Shown: piece by piece, positions 17,536 through 24,095 of the stretch
Numbering within the stretch: the stretch's first letter is position 1
How the letters are laid out: the number at the start of each line of letters is the position of its first letter
Assembly (NCBI GenBank): GCA_025456425.1
Contig: JALOKP010000020.1
Location: 1-33,299 of the forward strand
DNA from: Acidobacteriota bacterium
GTDB taxonomy: Bacteria > Acidobacteriota > Polarisedimenticolia > J045
Direction of reading: 5' to 3'
Length of the DNA: 33,299 bases
Made by a program: the position numbers and the translations under genes
Notes under the pieces: model-generated
Databases searched by the model: none
What the model saw: only the letters and a program-made list of their open reading frames with translations
Told to the model about the DNA's origin: nothing

Positions 17536-18873
17536 ATGAGATCCTCTGCCCTCCTGCTCCTGCTGCCACTGGTCTTTGGCGCCGCTGTCGCACAGCAAAG
17601 CGCCAGCTACGAGCTCTCCGAATCTTCCTTCAACGCCGGGGGCACTCCGTTCCAGGGCTCGATCCTCGCGTCGACGAGCTTCCGCCTCACCTTCGGCTCG
17701 CTAGGCGAGACGATCGTCTCACCTGCCCCCCTAGCGAGCGTCTCCTACCGTGCTGAGGTCAGTTTTGGGGCCCAAGTCATGGAGAGTACCTTCCAGGTAG
17801 ACCGTGACGACGACGGGATCCCCGCAATGACGGACTGCGACGACGCCAACTCTTCCGTCTATCCGGGCGCCCCTCCGGCTTGCGACGGCCTCAACAACGA
17901 CTGCAGCGATCCGTCCTGGCCGACCCCTCCGGCCGACGAAGCCGATGCGGACGGCGACTCGTTCCGCGGGTGTTCGGGCGACTGCGACGATACGGACCCG
18001 TCGCGCTACCCCGACGCTCCTGAGATCAACGACGGCAAGGACAACCAGTGTCCGGCGGATCCGGGTTACGGGACCATCGACGAGATCGGAGGCACCTCCG
18101 GGTTCACGGACCCCGCGGATCGGCACACCTTCAGTTGGACGGAGCAGGTTGGGGCCACCCAGTACCAGGTCGCTCGCTCTGAGGACCCTCGTTTCGAGGA
18201 CGGCGGCTTCTGCCAGCTCGTCGCGGGCGCCACGAGCTGGGCCGATCCGGCGTCGCCGCCTGCTGGCCGCGCTTTCTTCTACCTGGTGCGCGCCGTTGCT
18301 CCCCACCTCGGGAGCTGGGGGCAGACCTCCTCCGGGGTTGAGCGCTCGGCGTGCGCCCCCACCTTCAGCTTCGTGGACACGCCGGCCGACGATATCGCGC
18401 CGGATGCCCTGTACCGGTTCTTCGAAGCACTCCAAGCCAGTCCGACGGACTACATCCTCTACAAGATCGACGAGCCCAATCTGGGACTGGTCAATGCGTG
18501 GTGCTCCGGTCGCGCCGACTTCTACCGATCGAATTACCTTTCTTACGCGCAGTACGGAGGGATCGGAGACTGGGTCTCCCAGACCTGGCCAAAGTGGTGG
18601 AAGAGCTCGGCGACGGCACTGCAGTGGGCCCCGGTGGATCCCTTCGCGATCGACTACTACGGCGCTACCTGTGGTGCCTACGCGGAGCCGTACACATGGT
18701 GCGCGCAAAGCGGTCTAGGCGGACTACCGCCGCGCACCGTCGATCCGTCGCACGTCGGCGGGCCCTATCCGACCTGCGAGATCCTGGACTGGGCAGCCAC
18801 GGGATGCGGCGACGGTACCTGGAGGCTCACGATTCGAGTCGCGCCGACCCGGCAGGAGGCCTGCGGGTTCTGA
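17536..18873 (+). CDS. Exported MopE-repeat protein
   Basis: A 445-residue protein with a signal peptide (residues 1-19, ending AVAQQ). Residues 20-87 match a short domain often seen in exported acidobacterial-type proteins (SASYELSESSFNAGG ... SVSYRAEVSFGAQV). Residues 88-175 hold two MopE-like metal-binding repeats (DCDDANSSVYPGA, CDGLNNDC, DCDDTDPSRYPDAPE). Residues 176-445 are the same C-terminal domain as in the protein at 11002, with NAWCxGxDFYRxNYL and a final CGF. MopE motifs are known from a secreted copper protein of methanotrophs; here the metal is not known. It starts 15 nt after the repeat protein, with GGGGGAGGG upstream, so the two are co-transcribed. Confidence 0.8.
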   Translation: MRSSALLLLLPLVFGAAVAQQSASYELSESSFNAGGTPFQGSILASTSFRLTFGSLGETIVSPAPLASVSYRAEVSFGAQVMESTFQVDRDDDGIPAMTDCDDANSSVYPGAPPACDGLNNDCSDPSWPTPPADEADADGDSFRGCSGDCDDTDPSRYPDAPEINDGKDNQCPADPGYGTIDEIGGTSGFTDPADRHTFSWTEQVGATQYQVARSEDPRFEDGGFCQLVAGATSWADPASPPAGRAFFYLVRAVAPHLGSWGQTSSGVERSACAPTFSFVDTPADDIAPDALYRFFEALQASPTDYILYKIDEPNLGLVNAWCSGRADFYRSNYLSYAQYGGIGDWVSQTWPKWWKSSATALQWAPVDPFAIDYYGATCGAYAEPYTWCAQSGLGGLPPRTVDPSHVGGPYPTCEILDWAATGCGDGTWRLTIRVAPTRQEACGF

Positions 18874-18905
18874 AGCCACTGGGTCCGGCGAGTCTCCGTA
18901 CTCGC

Positions 18906-20066
18906 CTACCGCCCGCCGTGCGCCGCCTTCCACTCCATCGCGCGGCGCACGCGGCGCTCGACCGACGGGTGGCTGTAGAAGACGAACTCCTCCAGCGCGC
19001 CCGGCCGCGGGTAGCGGTACTCGGCCGTCTTCACCAGCGCCGAGGCCAGCGCGTCGGGCAGGTTCACGGTCTCGAGCGAGTAGCGGTCGGCTTCGTTCTC
19101 GCCGACGCGGATCAGCGTGTTGAACGCCGGCTGCGCGAGCAGTCCGAACAGCGACGCAACGAACAGCAGCACCGGCAGGCTCGTTGGATCGGACAGCGCG
19201 GCGCGGCTGCCGAAGGCTCGTGCGAAACGCAGGTACAACCGGTCGGCGAGCCAGAAGAACACCAGCGCGAGCGCTGTGAATACGATCACCATGCGCCAGA
19301 CGTGGCCCAGCACGTAGTGCCCGATCTCGTGGCCGGTCACGGCTCGCACCTCGTCGAGCGAGGCGCCCTTGAAGGCGACGTCGGAGATCGCGATCCGCGC
19401 CGTGCCCGCGAGCCCCGCGACGTTGGCCGTGAAGTTGTTGGACTGGCGCGAGCCGTCGTAGACGAAAATCCGGTCGGTCGGCACCCCGGCCTGCTGCGCC
19501 ATCACGACGAGCGCGTCGCGCACCTCGCCCGGAGGTACCGGCTGGTAGTCGTTGAAGAGCGGCTCGATCAGGATCGGCGCCGCCAGCAGCAGCGCGGACG
19601 TGGCGAGCGCGGTGAGCCCGGCGGACCACAGCCACCAGCGCCGGCCGGTGCGGCGGAGTAGCGCGTAGACCCCCATCATGAACAGCGCGCCGAGCAGGAC
19701 CGAGAGCGCGAGGCCGATCGCGCCCTGCGCGAGGAAGTCGCCGAGCGGCTGGCTGGTCCGGCCGTAGGCGCGCTCGCGCCACCAGTCCTCGTACAGCGTC
19801 CACGGCAGCGTGATCAGCGCCGAGACCAGGAAGAAGGTCGCCGCCACCAGGAACGCGCGCAGGTTCGGCCCGCGACGGGAGCACCTGCCCGCGACGCGGT
19901 CGAGGATCCCCCAGCGCACGATCATCCAGGTCACGACGCCGGTGACCACCAGCCCCCACAGCAGCAGCCAGTGGTTGCCAGTCGTGTAGGCCTGCGCCTT
20001 GGCGAGGGCCTCGGGGCCGAGAGAGTCGATGTGGGCGCGCGTGGCGGCTTCGGGGTCGAAGGTCAT
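18906..20066 (-). CDS. M48 zinc metalloprotease, Ste24/CAAX-protease-like
   Basis: A 386-residue inner-membrane protease. Hydrophobic segments lie near residues 33-50, 70-90, 112-136, 146-167, 259-275 and 296-312. The zinc site is HEIGH (residues 246-250) in a GHEIGHYVLGHVW context, with the third ligand E323 and D327 in ENEAD. The late HPSVERR is also typical of the family. Members remove C-terminal residues in eukaryotes or act in membrane protein quality control in bacteria; the substrate here is unknown. It ends 32 bp from the convergent MopE gene. The ribosome site GAGG lies in a 12-bp palindrome (20068-20079) just before the ATG. Confidence 0.9.
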   Translation of the reverse strand: MTFDPEAATRAHIDSLGPEALAKAQAYTTGNHWLLLWGLVVTGVVTWMIVRWGILDRVAGRCSRRGPNLRAFLVAATFFLVSALITLPWTLYEDWWRERAYGRTSQPLGDFLAQGAIGLALSVLLGALFMMGVYALLRRTGRRWWLWSAGLTALATSALLLAAPILIEPLFNDYQPVPPGEVRDALVVMAQQAGVPTDRIFVYDGSRQSNNFTANVAGLAGTARIAISDVAFKGASLDEVRAVTGHEIGHYVLGHVWRMVIVFTALALVFFWLADRLYLRFARAFGSRAALSDPTSLPVLLFVASLFGLLAQPAFNTLIRVGENEADRYSLETVNLPDALASALVKTAEYRYPRPGALEEFVFYSHPSVERRVRRAMEWKAAHGGR

Positions 20067-20207
20067 GGAGGATATCCTCGCGGGTAATGCGGGCGGGCGG
20101 CATCCCGGTCGCGTGCTGCACGGACGAACGGGCGTACGGGCGGGCTCGGCGGCGGGGCGCGGCCCTTGCGGGAGAGGAGCGGCCGGGCCGCGACGCCGCG
20201 TCCGCGT

Positions 20208-20846
20208 CTATGAACAGTCCTTCGATGCGAGCACGACCTCCGTCATGAGAACAGCCTCCGAGTCCAGGTACCGTACCCTGCAGCTGAGCTCGTTTTCCCA
20301 GAGGATCGGCAGCTCCGAGCAGAGCTTGGATCGGAGCTCGGCTGCGATCTCGGCCTGGAACGCAGCCAGATCGACCTGCGACTTCGAGACGTTCACTAGT
20401 CGGTACTCGAAGATCAGCTCGCGTGGCCCGGCACGAACGGCGATCAGCTCCGTTTCGGCGTCGGTCTTCTTTGGCAGCCCCGACTGCAGGCTCTCGGCGA
20501 TCCGCTCGACGATGCGCTGTGGGTCCCTCGCGCGTGCCCTTCCCGCCGTGACGTTCGTCGCGAAGATCGCGAGGAAGATCGCGGAGATAACCGTTCCTAT
20601 GAGCGCTGGTGTCAGGATTCCCGCCCTTCCGTGTTTGCGCAGTCCGCTGAGCGCCACGGTGCCTGATACAAGGCCGATCAGGCAGAACACGAGCACCAGG
20701 ATGTCCAGGATCACGCCACTCGGATCCCCCGCTGCCGCGCTGGTCCGGGACTTCCCGATGGTCATGCCGACGATGGATAGAAGTGGCGCGAGCCAACTAA
20801 CCTTCGCCGCCTGAACGTGCAGCGGCGGCTTCTCCGGCTTGGTCAT
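20208..20846 (-). CDS. Unrecognised membrane protein
   Basis: A 212-residue protein that I do not recognise. Hydrophobic segments lie near residues 18-31, 44-69 and 77-99; the pair VFCLIGLVSGTVALSGLRK and IGTVISAIFLAIFATNV recalls DUF4190-type small membrane domains. The C-terminal half (residues about 105-212) is hydrophilic, with helix-strand character and three cysteines near the end, and its side of the membrane is unclear. I chose the ATG at 20846 because AGGGAGG lies 8 nt upstream; the frame stays open further upstream without support. It stands 141 bp before the M48 gene on the same strand and might be part of the same transcript. Confidence 0.6.
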   Translation of the reverse strand: MTKPEKPPLHVQAAKVSWLAPLLSIVGMTIGKSRTSAAAGDPSGVILDILVLVFCLIGLVSGTVALSGLRKHGRAGILTPALIGTVISAIFLAIFATNVTAGRARARDPQRIVERIAESLQSGLPKKTDAETELIAVRAGPRELIFEYRLVNVSKSQVDLAAFQAEIAAELRSKLCSELPILWENELSCRVRYLDSEAVLMTEVVLASKDCS

Positions 20847-21348
20847 GTACGTCCCTCCCTTCTTGCTGCGGCGTTCTGCACCCCTCCGCCTGGCGTGCCG
20901 ACATTGAGATCCACGTGGCTGGATGACGCCGGTGCCAAGGCCGGGATTGCCCACCTCGGGCGGCACGATCGTCGGCAAAGCAGGCGCACTCCCAGCGTTT
21001 TTCTACTCCCGGTGCGCTGCACGCGTCAACGCTGGCCGCGCACCGTCCCTGGCTGCCAACGGCCCTTACCGCACATCGATTCCGATTTCATTCCGACCCA
21101 CTCCGCGGATCGAGTTGGCAGGAGCCTGGCGATGCGGAACCTGAAGCAGTCAGTCACGGCCTTGGCGGCGGTGAAAACAACTGCGGGTGTCAATTTCGGA
21201 ATTTCTGCGAACCGAAAACAAGCGAACCGCGGCAAGCTCAGGCGTCTCGCCCACCTCCCCGGACGGCGCGTCGGCGGACAGCGAAGGCCGATCGGAAAGC
21301 CGGTGTTCGTTGGACCGCAGGTCGGTCGCCGAAGTCAGCCCCCGCCGC
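20847..21348. other. 500-bp region without a supported gene
   Basis: The region separates two minus-strand genes. A plus-strand frame from 21132 (91 codons) has no recognisable sequence and no clear ribosome site. Positions about 21160-21235 are less GC-rich than the surroundings. I see no promoter pair, repeat or RNA gene that I can support. The ribosome site of the gene ending at 20208 is at the left edge. Confidence 0.5.
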
Positions 21349-22221
21349 CTACCTGTGCTGCCGGAACACCCACTCCACCAGCGCCGGCTCGGTGTAGACC
21401 CACATGAAGACGTTGTGCCCGACGCCGGGGTACTCGGTGTAGAGCGGCGTGCCGCCCAGCTTCCGCAGCGTGGCGATGATGGTCCGCGACGTTTCGACCG
21501 ACTCGATCTCGTCGAGCTCACCGTGGAAGTTCCAGATCGGGATGTCCTTCAGCTTGGCCAGCGTCTCCGGATGGGCGCGGCCGCAGACCGGGACGCCGGC
21601 GGCGAACAGCTCGGGACGCTGGGCCAGGACGTGCCACGTGCCGGCGCCGCCCATCGAGTGGCCAGTGACGTAGATCCGCTTGCGATCGATCGGCAGCTCG
21701 CCGGCCAGGCTCTCGACGATCTCGATCGCCAGCCGGTCGCGGCCCGGCCCGAGCAGGATCTCCGGGAGCTGTCCCTCGCGCAGCCGGACCGGGGGCCAGT
21801 TCTCGTTCGACTGCGGGGCGACCACGAAGCACGGGTGGCGGCGCTGGTTCTCGGGCAGCGTCCAGGCGAGGCTGCCGAACCAGTTGCCGCGGTCGAGCTG
21901 CTTGACGTTGTCGGTCCCCGAGCCGCTCGAGCCGTGCAGGAAGAGGACGAGCGGGTAGAGCCGGCCGGGCTCGGTCTTCGGCTTGAACAGTCGATACGGC
22001 ATCGTCTCGCCCGCCGCGTCGCGATAGGTCCGGGCCTCGAACGCGGCGGTCAGCGGCGGCGCGTCCTTCTTGAAGCGCTCGATCGGCTCCCAGCGCGCGT
22101 CGGAGTTCGGGTCGCCCGGCAGCAGCTTGGGCGTCTGCTGGGCGAACGAAGCGCTGGCGCCAAGCAACGCCAGCAGGGCGATCGCCCGTGTCGCACGCCT
22201 ACGGCTCGGGCTGTCCATCAT
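21349..22221 (-). CDS. Secreted alpha/beta hydrolase (prolyl-oligopeptidase/esterase type)
   Basis: A 290-residue protein with a signal peptide (residues about 1-27, ending SFAQQ). The fold is visible in LVLFLHGSSGSG (oxyanion region, residues 92-102), GHSMGG with nucleophile S189, GELDE with D237, and GVGHN with H269, so the Ser-Asp-His triad is complete. It resembles exported esterases and peptidases related to PHB depolymerase and dienelactone hydrolase; the substrate is not known. The start overlaps the last 23 bases of the upstream gene in another frame, so it depends on translation of that gene or on a site within it. A second ATG directly follows the first. Confidence 0.85.
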   Translation of the reverse strand: MMDSPSRRRATRAIALLALLGASASFAQQTPKLLPGDPNSDARWEPIERFKKDAPPLTAAFEARTYRDAAGETMPYRLFKPKTEPGRLYPLVLFLHGSSGSGTDNVKQLDRGNWFGSLAWTLPENQRRHPCFVVAPQSNENWPPVRLREGQLPEILLGPGRDRLAIEIVESLAGELPIDRKRIYVTGHSMGGAGTWHVLAQRPELFAAGVPVCGRAHPETLAKLKDIPIWNFHGELDEIESVETSRTIIATLRKLGGTPLYTEYPGVGHNVFMWVYTEPALVEWVFRQHR

Positions 22222-22831
22222 CCGACTCGCCGAGAAAGGCGAAGCGCCACCGCTTCCACGGGTCGACGAACCGCACCGCCTGCGGATCGAACTCGTCCGG
22301 ATCGTACCGACCGCCGACCCACGTCAGGTAGCTCTCGTGTTCCTCGTGTGTCGGATCGGCGATCGCCCGCAGGAACTCCTCGTACCCCGGGAGGCCGCCC
22401 ACGTCCTCGGGAGGGCACCGCCGCTTCCCGGCCACGCACACCGGATACCGCTGCCCCGGAACCCGGGGAAGCACGCGCTCGAGGACCACGCGGTGGTTCC
22501 AGTCGTCGCCGAAGTCGTAGAGGTACTTCGCCGTGCTCTGACGCCGCTTCAGGTACCTGGCGACCGGAATGTCCCAACTGGGAAGGAACGGCTCGTCCCC
22601 GACGAAGGCGTCATCGTCCGGGATGCCGATCCGAAGGGACCGCCTTCGCGGAGCGGGGACCACCCGGAACTCGTGCAGGTGGTAGTCGAGCCAGCCCATC
22701 GCGTCCTGGATCGCGACGTGGAGGTCCCAGAACGAGTAGTCCGCCGGCACCTGAAGACGCCGCCAGATCGGCGGCCGGATGCCGACGAGCGAGACCTTGA
22801 TCTCGAGGATGCTGTCGGCTCTCGCGCTCAC
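22199..22831 (-). CDS. Plasmid pRiA4b ORF-3-like protein
   Basis: A 210-residue cytoplasmic protein that matches the pRiA4b ORF-3 family: ILEIKVSLVGIRPPIWRRL at the start, FWDLHVAIQDAMGW, HLHEFRV, YLYDFGDDWNH, and GxRxCPPEDVGG in the middle. The family is widespread, often lies near mobile elements and has no established function. It is not a transposase and no inverted repeats were seen around it. The start is a GTG with CAGGA directly upstream. It overlaps the hydrolase gene downstream by 23 bp. Confidence 0.85.
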   Translation of the reverse strand: MSARADSILEIKVSLVGIRPPIWRRLQVPADYSFWDLHVAIQDAMGWLDYHLHEFRVVPAPRRRSLRIGIPDDDAFVGDEPFLPSWDIPVARYLKRRQSTAKYLYDFGDDWNHRVVLERVLPRVPGQRYPVCVAGKRRCPPEDVGGLPGYEEFLRAIADPTHEEHESYLTWVGGRYDPDEFDPQAVRFVDPWKRWRFAFLGESDDGQPEP

Positions 22832-22954
22832 TCCTGCCCCGGGGTGCTGCCCGGGAGTTCTTGTACCCCTCGAGCCTCCGGGGAGTCAACTGCGTCAGAC
22901 ACATCGCGGTCGCCCGGGCCGACGTGAGCGGGACGGAGGGCCCCCGTTCTCCGC

Positions 22955-23175
22955 TCACGCCTCGTCCGGCGGCGCGAGCAGCCACTCGTAGACCGGCTGA
23001 ACCTCGACGCCGGCGCGCGCGGCGGCCGCGAGGCTACGTAGCTCGCGCTCGGGGTCGCCGGGTCCGATGGGTCCGCGCACACCTGGAGGAGCTGCGATCC
23101 TCCCGCCGGATAGCAAGCGAGAAAGTCGACCTCGTGGCCGTCGGCGGTCTTCACGTAGCCCACCTCGGCGCGGGC
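22955..23175 (-). pseudogene. Frameshifted remnant of a DUF4143 ATPase
   Basis: Read on the minus strand, one frame gives EVGYVKTADGHEVDFLA and LLQVCADPSDPAT. The next part, ERELRSLAAA and VEVQPVYEWLL, is in another frame. Together they match the C-terminal domain of AAA ATPases with DUF4143. One base added to the C4 run at 23051-23054 restores the frame. A stretch between the last two motifs is also missing, and the whole N-terminal ATPase is absent upstream. It is therefore a decayed fragment, unless the frameshift is a sequencing error. Confidence 0.75.
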
Positions 23176-23306
23176 GCTGACCGACGAATCCCGCGCGCGG
23201 GATGCATTCCGGGCGATCGGCTGTGCGCGCATTCGGGCGTCGGCTACCATCGTCGCGGGCTCGACGGTCGGGACTCACCGGCCCGTACCGCGACGAGGGA
23301 GGGGTA

Positions 23307-23522
23307 GTGAACGGTCTCACGAACCGCGACCTGGAGTTCATCGAGAAGGTCCACCGGCTCCCAGAGGAGCGTCGCGCGATCCTGGAGCAGATCGTCGATG
23401 CGTACCTCTCGCGGGCCGCGCGGGCCGATCGCGAACTGACGCAGGAGGCCGGAAGGCTCTCGGAGTCCGTCCTGAAGGAGATCTGGGACAACCCCGAGGA
23501 CGCCGTCTATGACCGCCTTTGA
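23307..23522 (+). CDS. Antitoxin of a MazEF/PemIK-type pair
   Basis: A 71-residue acidic protein. The N-terminal half is helical (NRDLEFIEKVHRLPEERRAILEQIVDAYL). The C-terminus (LKEIWDNPEDAVYDRL) is the motif typical of antitoxins that inhibit MazF/PemK toxins, where this tail covers the RNase site. The start is a GTG with GAGGGAGGGG upstream; a longer frame from 23202 has no better support. The gene overlaps the toxin start by 14 bp. It begins about 130 bp from the DUF4143 remnant and is transcribed away from it. Confidence 0.8.
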   Translation: MNGLTNRDLEFIEKVHRLPEERRAILEQIVDAYLSRAARADRELTQEAGRLSESVLKEIWDNPEDAVYDRL

Positions 23523-23850
23523 GCAGGGCGACGTGATCCTCGTCCCCGTGCCGTTCACGGACACGAGCGCGGTCAAGCAGCGACCTGCCGTCGTCGTGAG
23601 TGGTCGGCGTTACAACCGGGAGCGCCCGGACCTGATCGTCATGCCGGTCACGTCGAACGTCGCGCCGCCGCGTCGATTCGGCGACTTCCCGTTGGAGCGA
23701 TGGCGCAGCTCCGGGCTCCTGAAGCCGTCGCTCGTCAAGCCCGTTCTTGCCACCATCGCCTCGCGCGCCGTCCGCCGCCGCCTGGGTGCGCTGCCTCGCG
23801 GCGATGCTGGCCGTCTCGCCCGACACGCACGGCGGCTCCTCGTCCGCTGA
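23509..23850 (+). CDS. MazF/PemK-family endoribonuclease toxin
   Basis: A 113-residue protein with the family's plan: GDVILVPVPFTD near residues 7-18, QRPAVVVS, LIVMPVTS and a basic C-terminus. Such toxins cut mRNA at short sequences and halt translation; the antitoxin just upstream neutralises it. The ATG lies inside the antitoxin gene (14-bp overlap), so both are made from one transcript. Length is normal for the family and no truncation is seen. Confidence 0.87.
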   Translation: MTAFEQGDVILVPVPFTDTSAVKQRPAVVVSGRRYNRERPDLIVMPVTSNVAPPRRFGDFPLERWRSSGLLKPSLVKPVLATIASRAVRRRLGALPRGDAGRLARHARRLLVR

Positions 23851-23854
23851 CGAT

Positions 23855-23872
23855 GCCCGCGGGTCCGCGGGC
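23855..23872 (+). terminator. Hairpin after the toxin gene
   Basis: A perfect 8-bp inverted repeat (GCCCGCGG and CCGCGGGC) with a 2-nt centre starts 5 nt after the toxin stop. There is no T tract, so it may slow or stabilise the transcript end rather than act as a full intrinsic terminator. The remaining gap up to 24095 shows nothing else that I can support. Confidence 0.5.
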
Positions 23873-24095
23873 GCGCGCCACGGGCCGCGTTGCGCTGCAC
23901 CTTCCCCGAATCGTCAGGCGGCCCCCCAGGACGCGGCGCGCCTCACTCGGCATTGAACCGCGCCCCCCGTGAGCGTACCGTCCCTCCTGCAAGCACCACC
24001 CCGCGCCCACGACAGCCCGCGTTTCGCTCGGACCGGGCCGGTCGCCTCCCTGACCACGCCCCACGTCCCCCCGATCCCGGGCCGGGGAGGACGAC

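Noticed and set aside
18724-20796. A 690-codon minus-strand frame overlapping the M48 gene in another frame
   Set aside because: The M48 frame carries HEIGH and membrane segments. This longer frame is Arg-rich and lacks any family motif.
21132-21407. A 91-codon plus-strand frame between two minus-strand genes
   Set aside because: No ribosome site, no recognisable motif, a proline- and arginine-rich end, and it runs into the hydrolase gene on the other strand.
22199-22831. pRiA4b ORF-3-like gene as evidence for an insertion sequence or plasmid
   Set aside because: The family is widespread on chromosomes, and no transposase, terminal repeats or target duplication was seen here.
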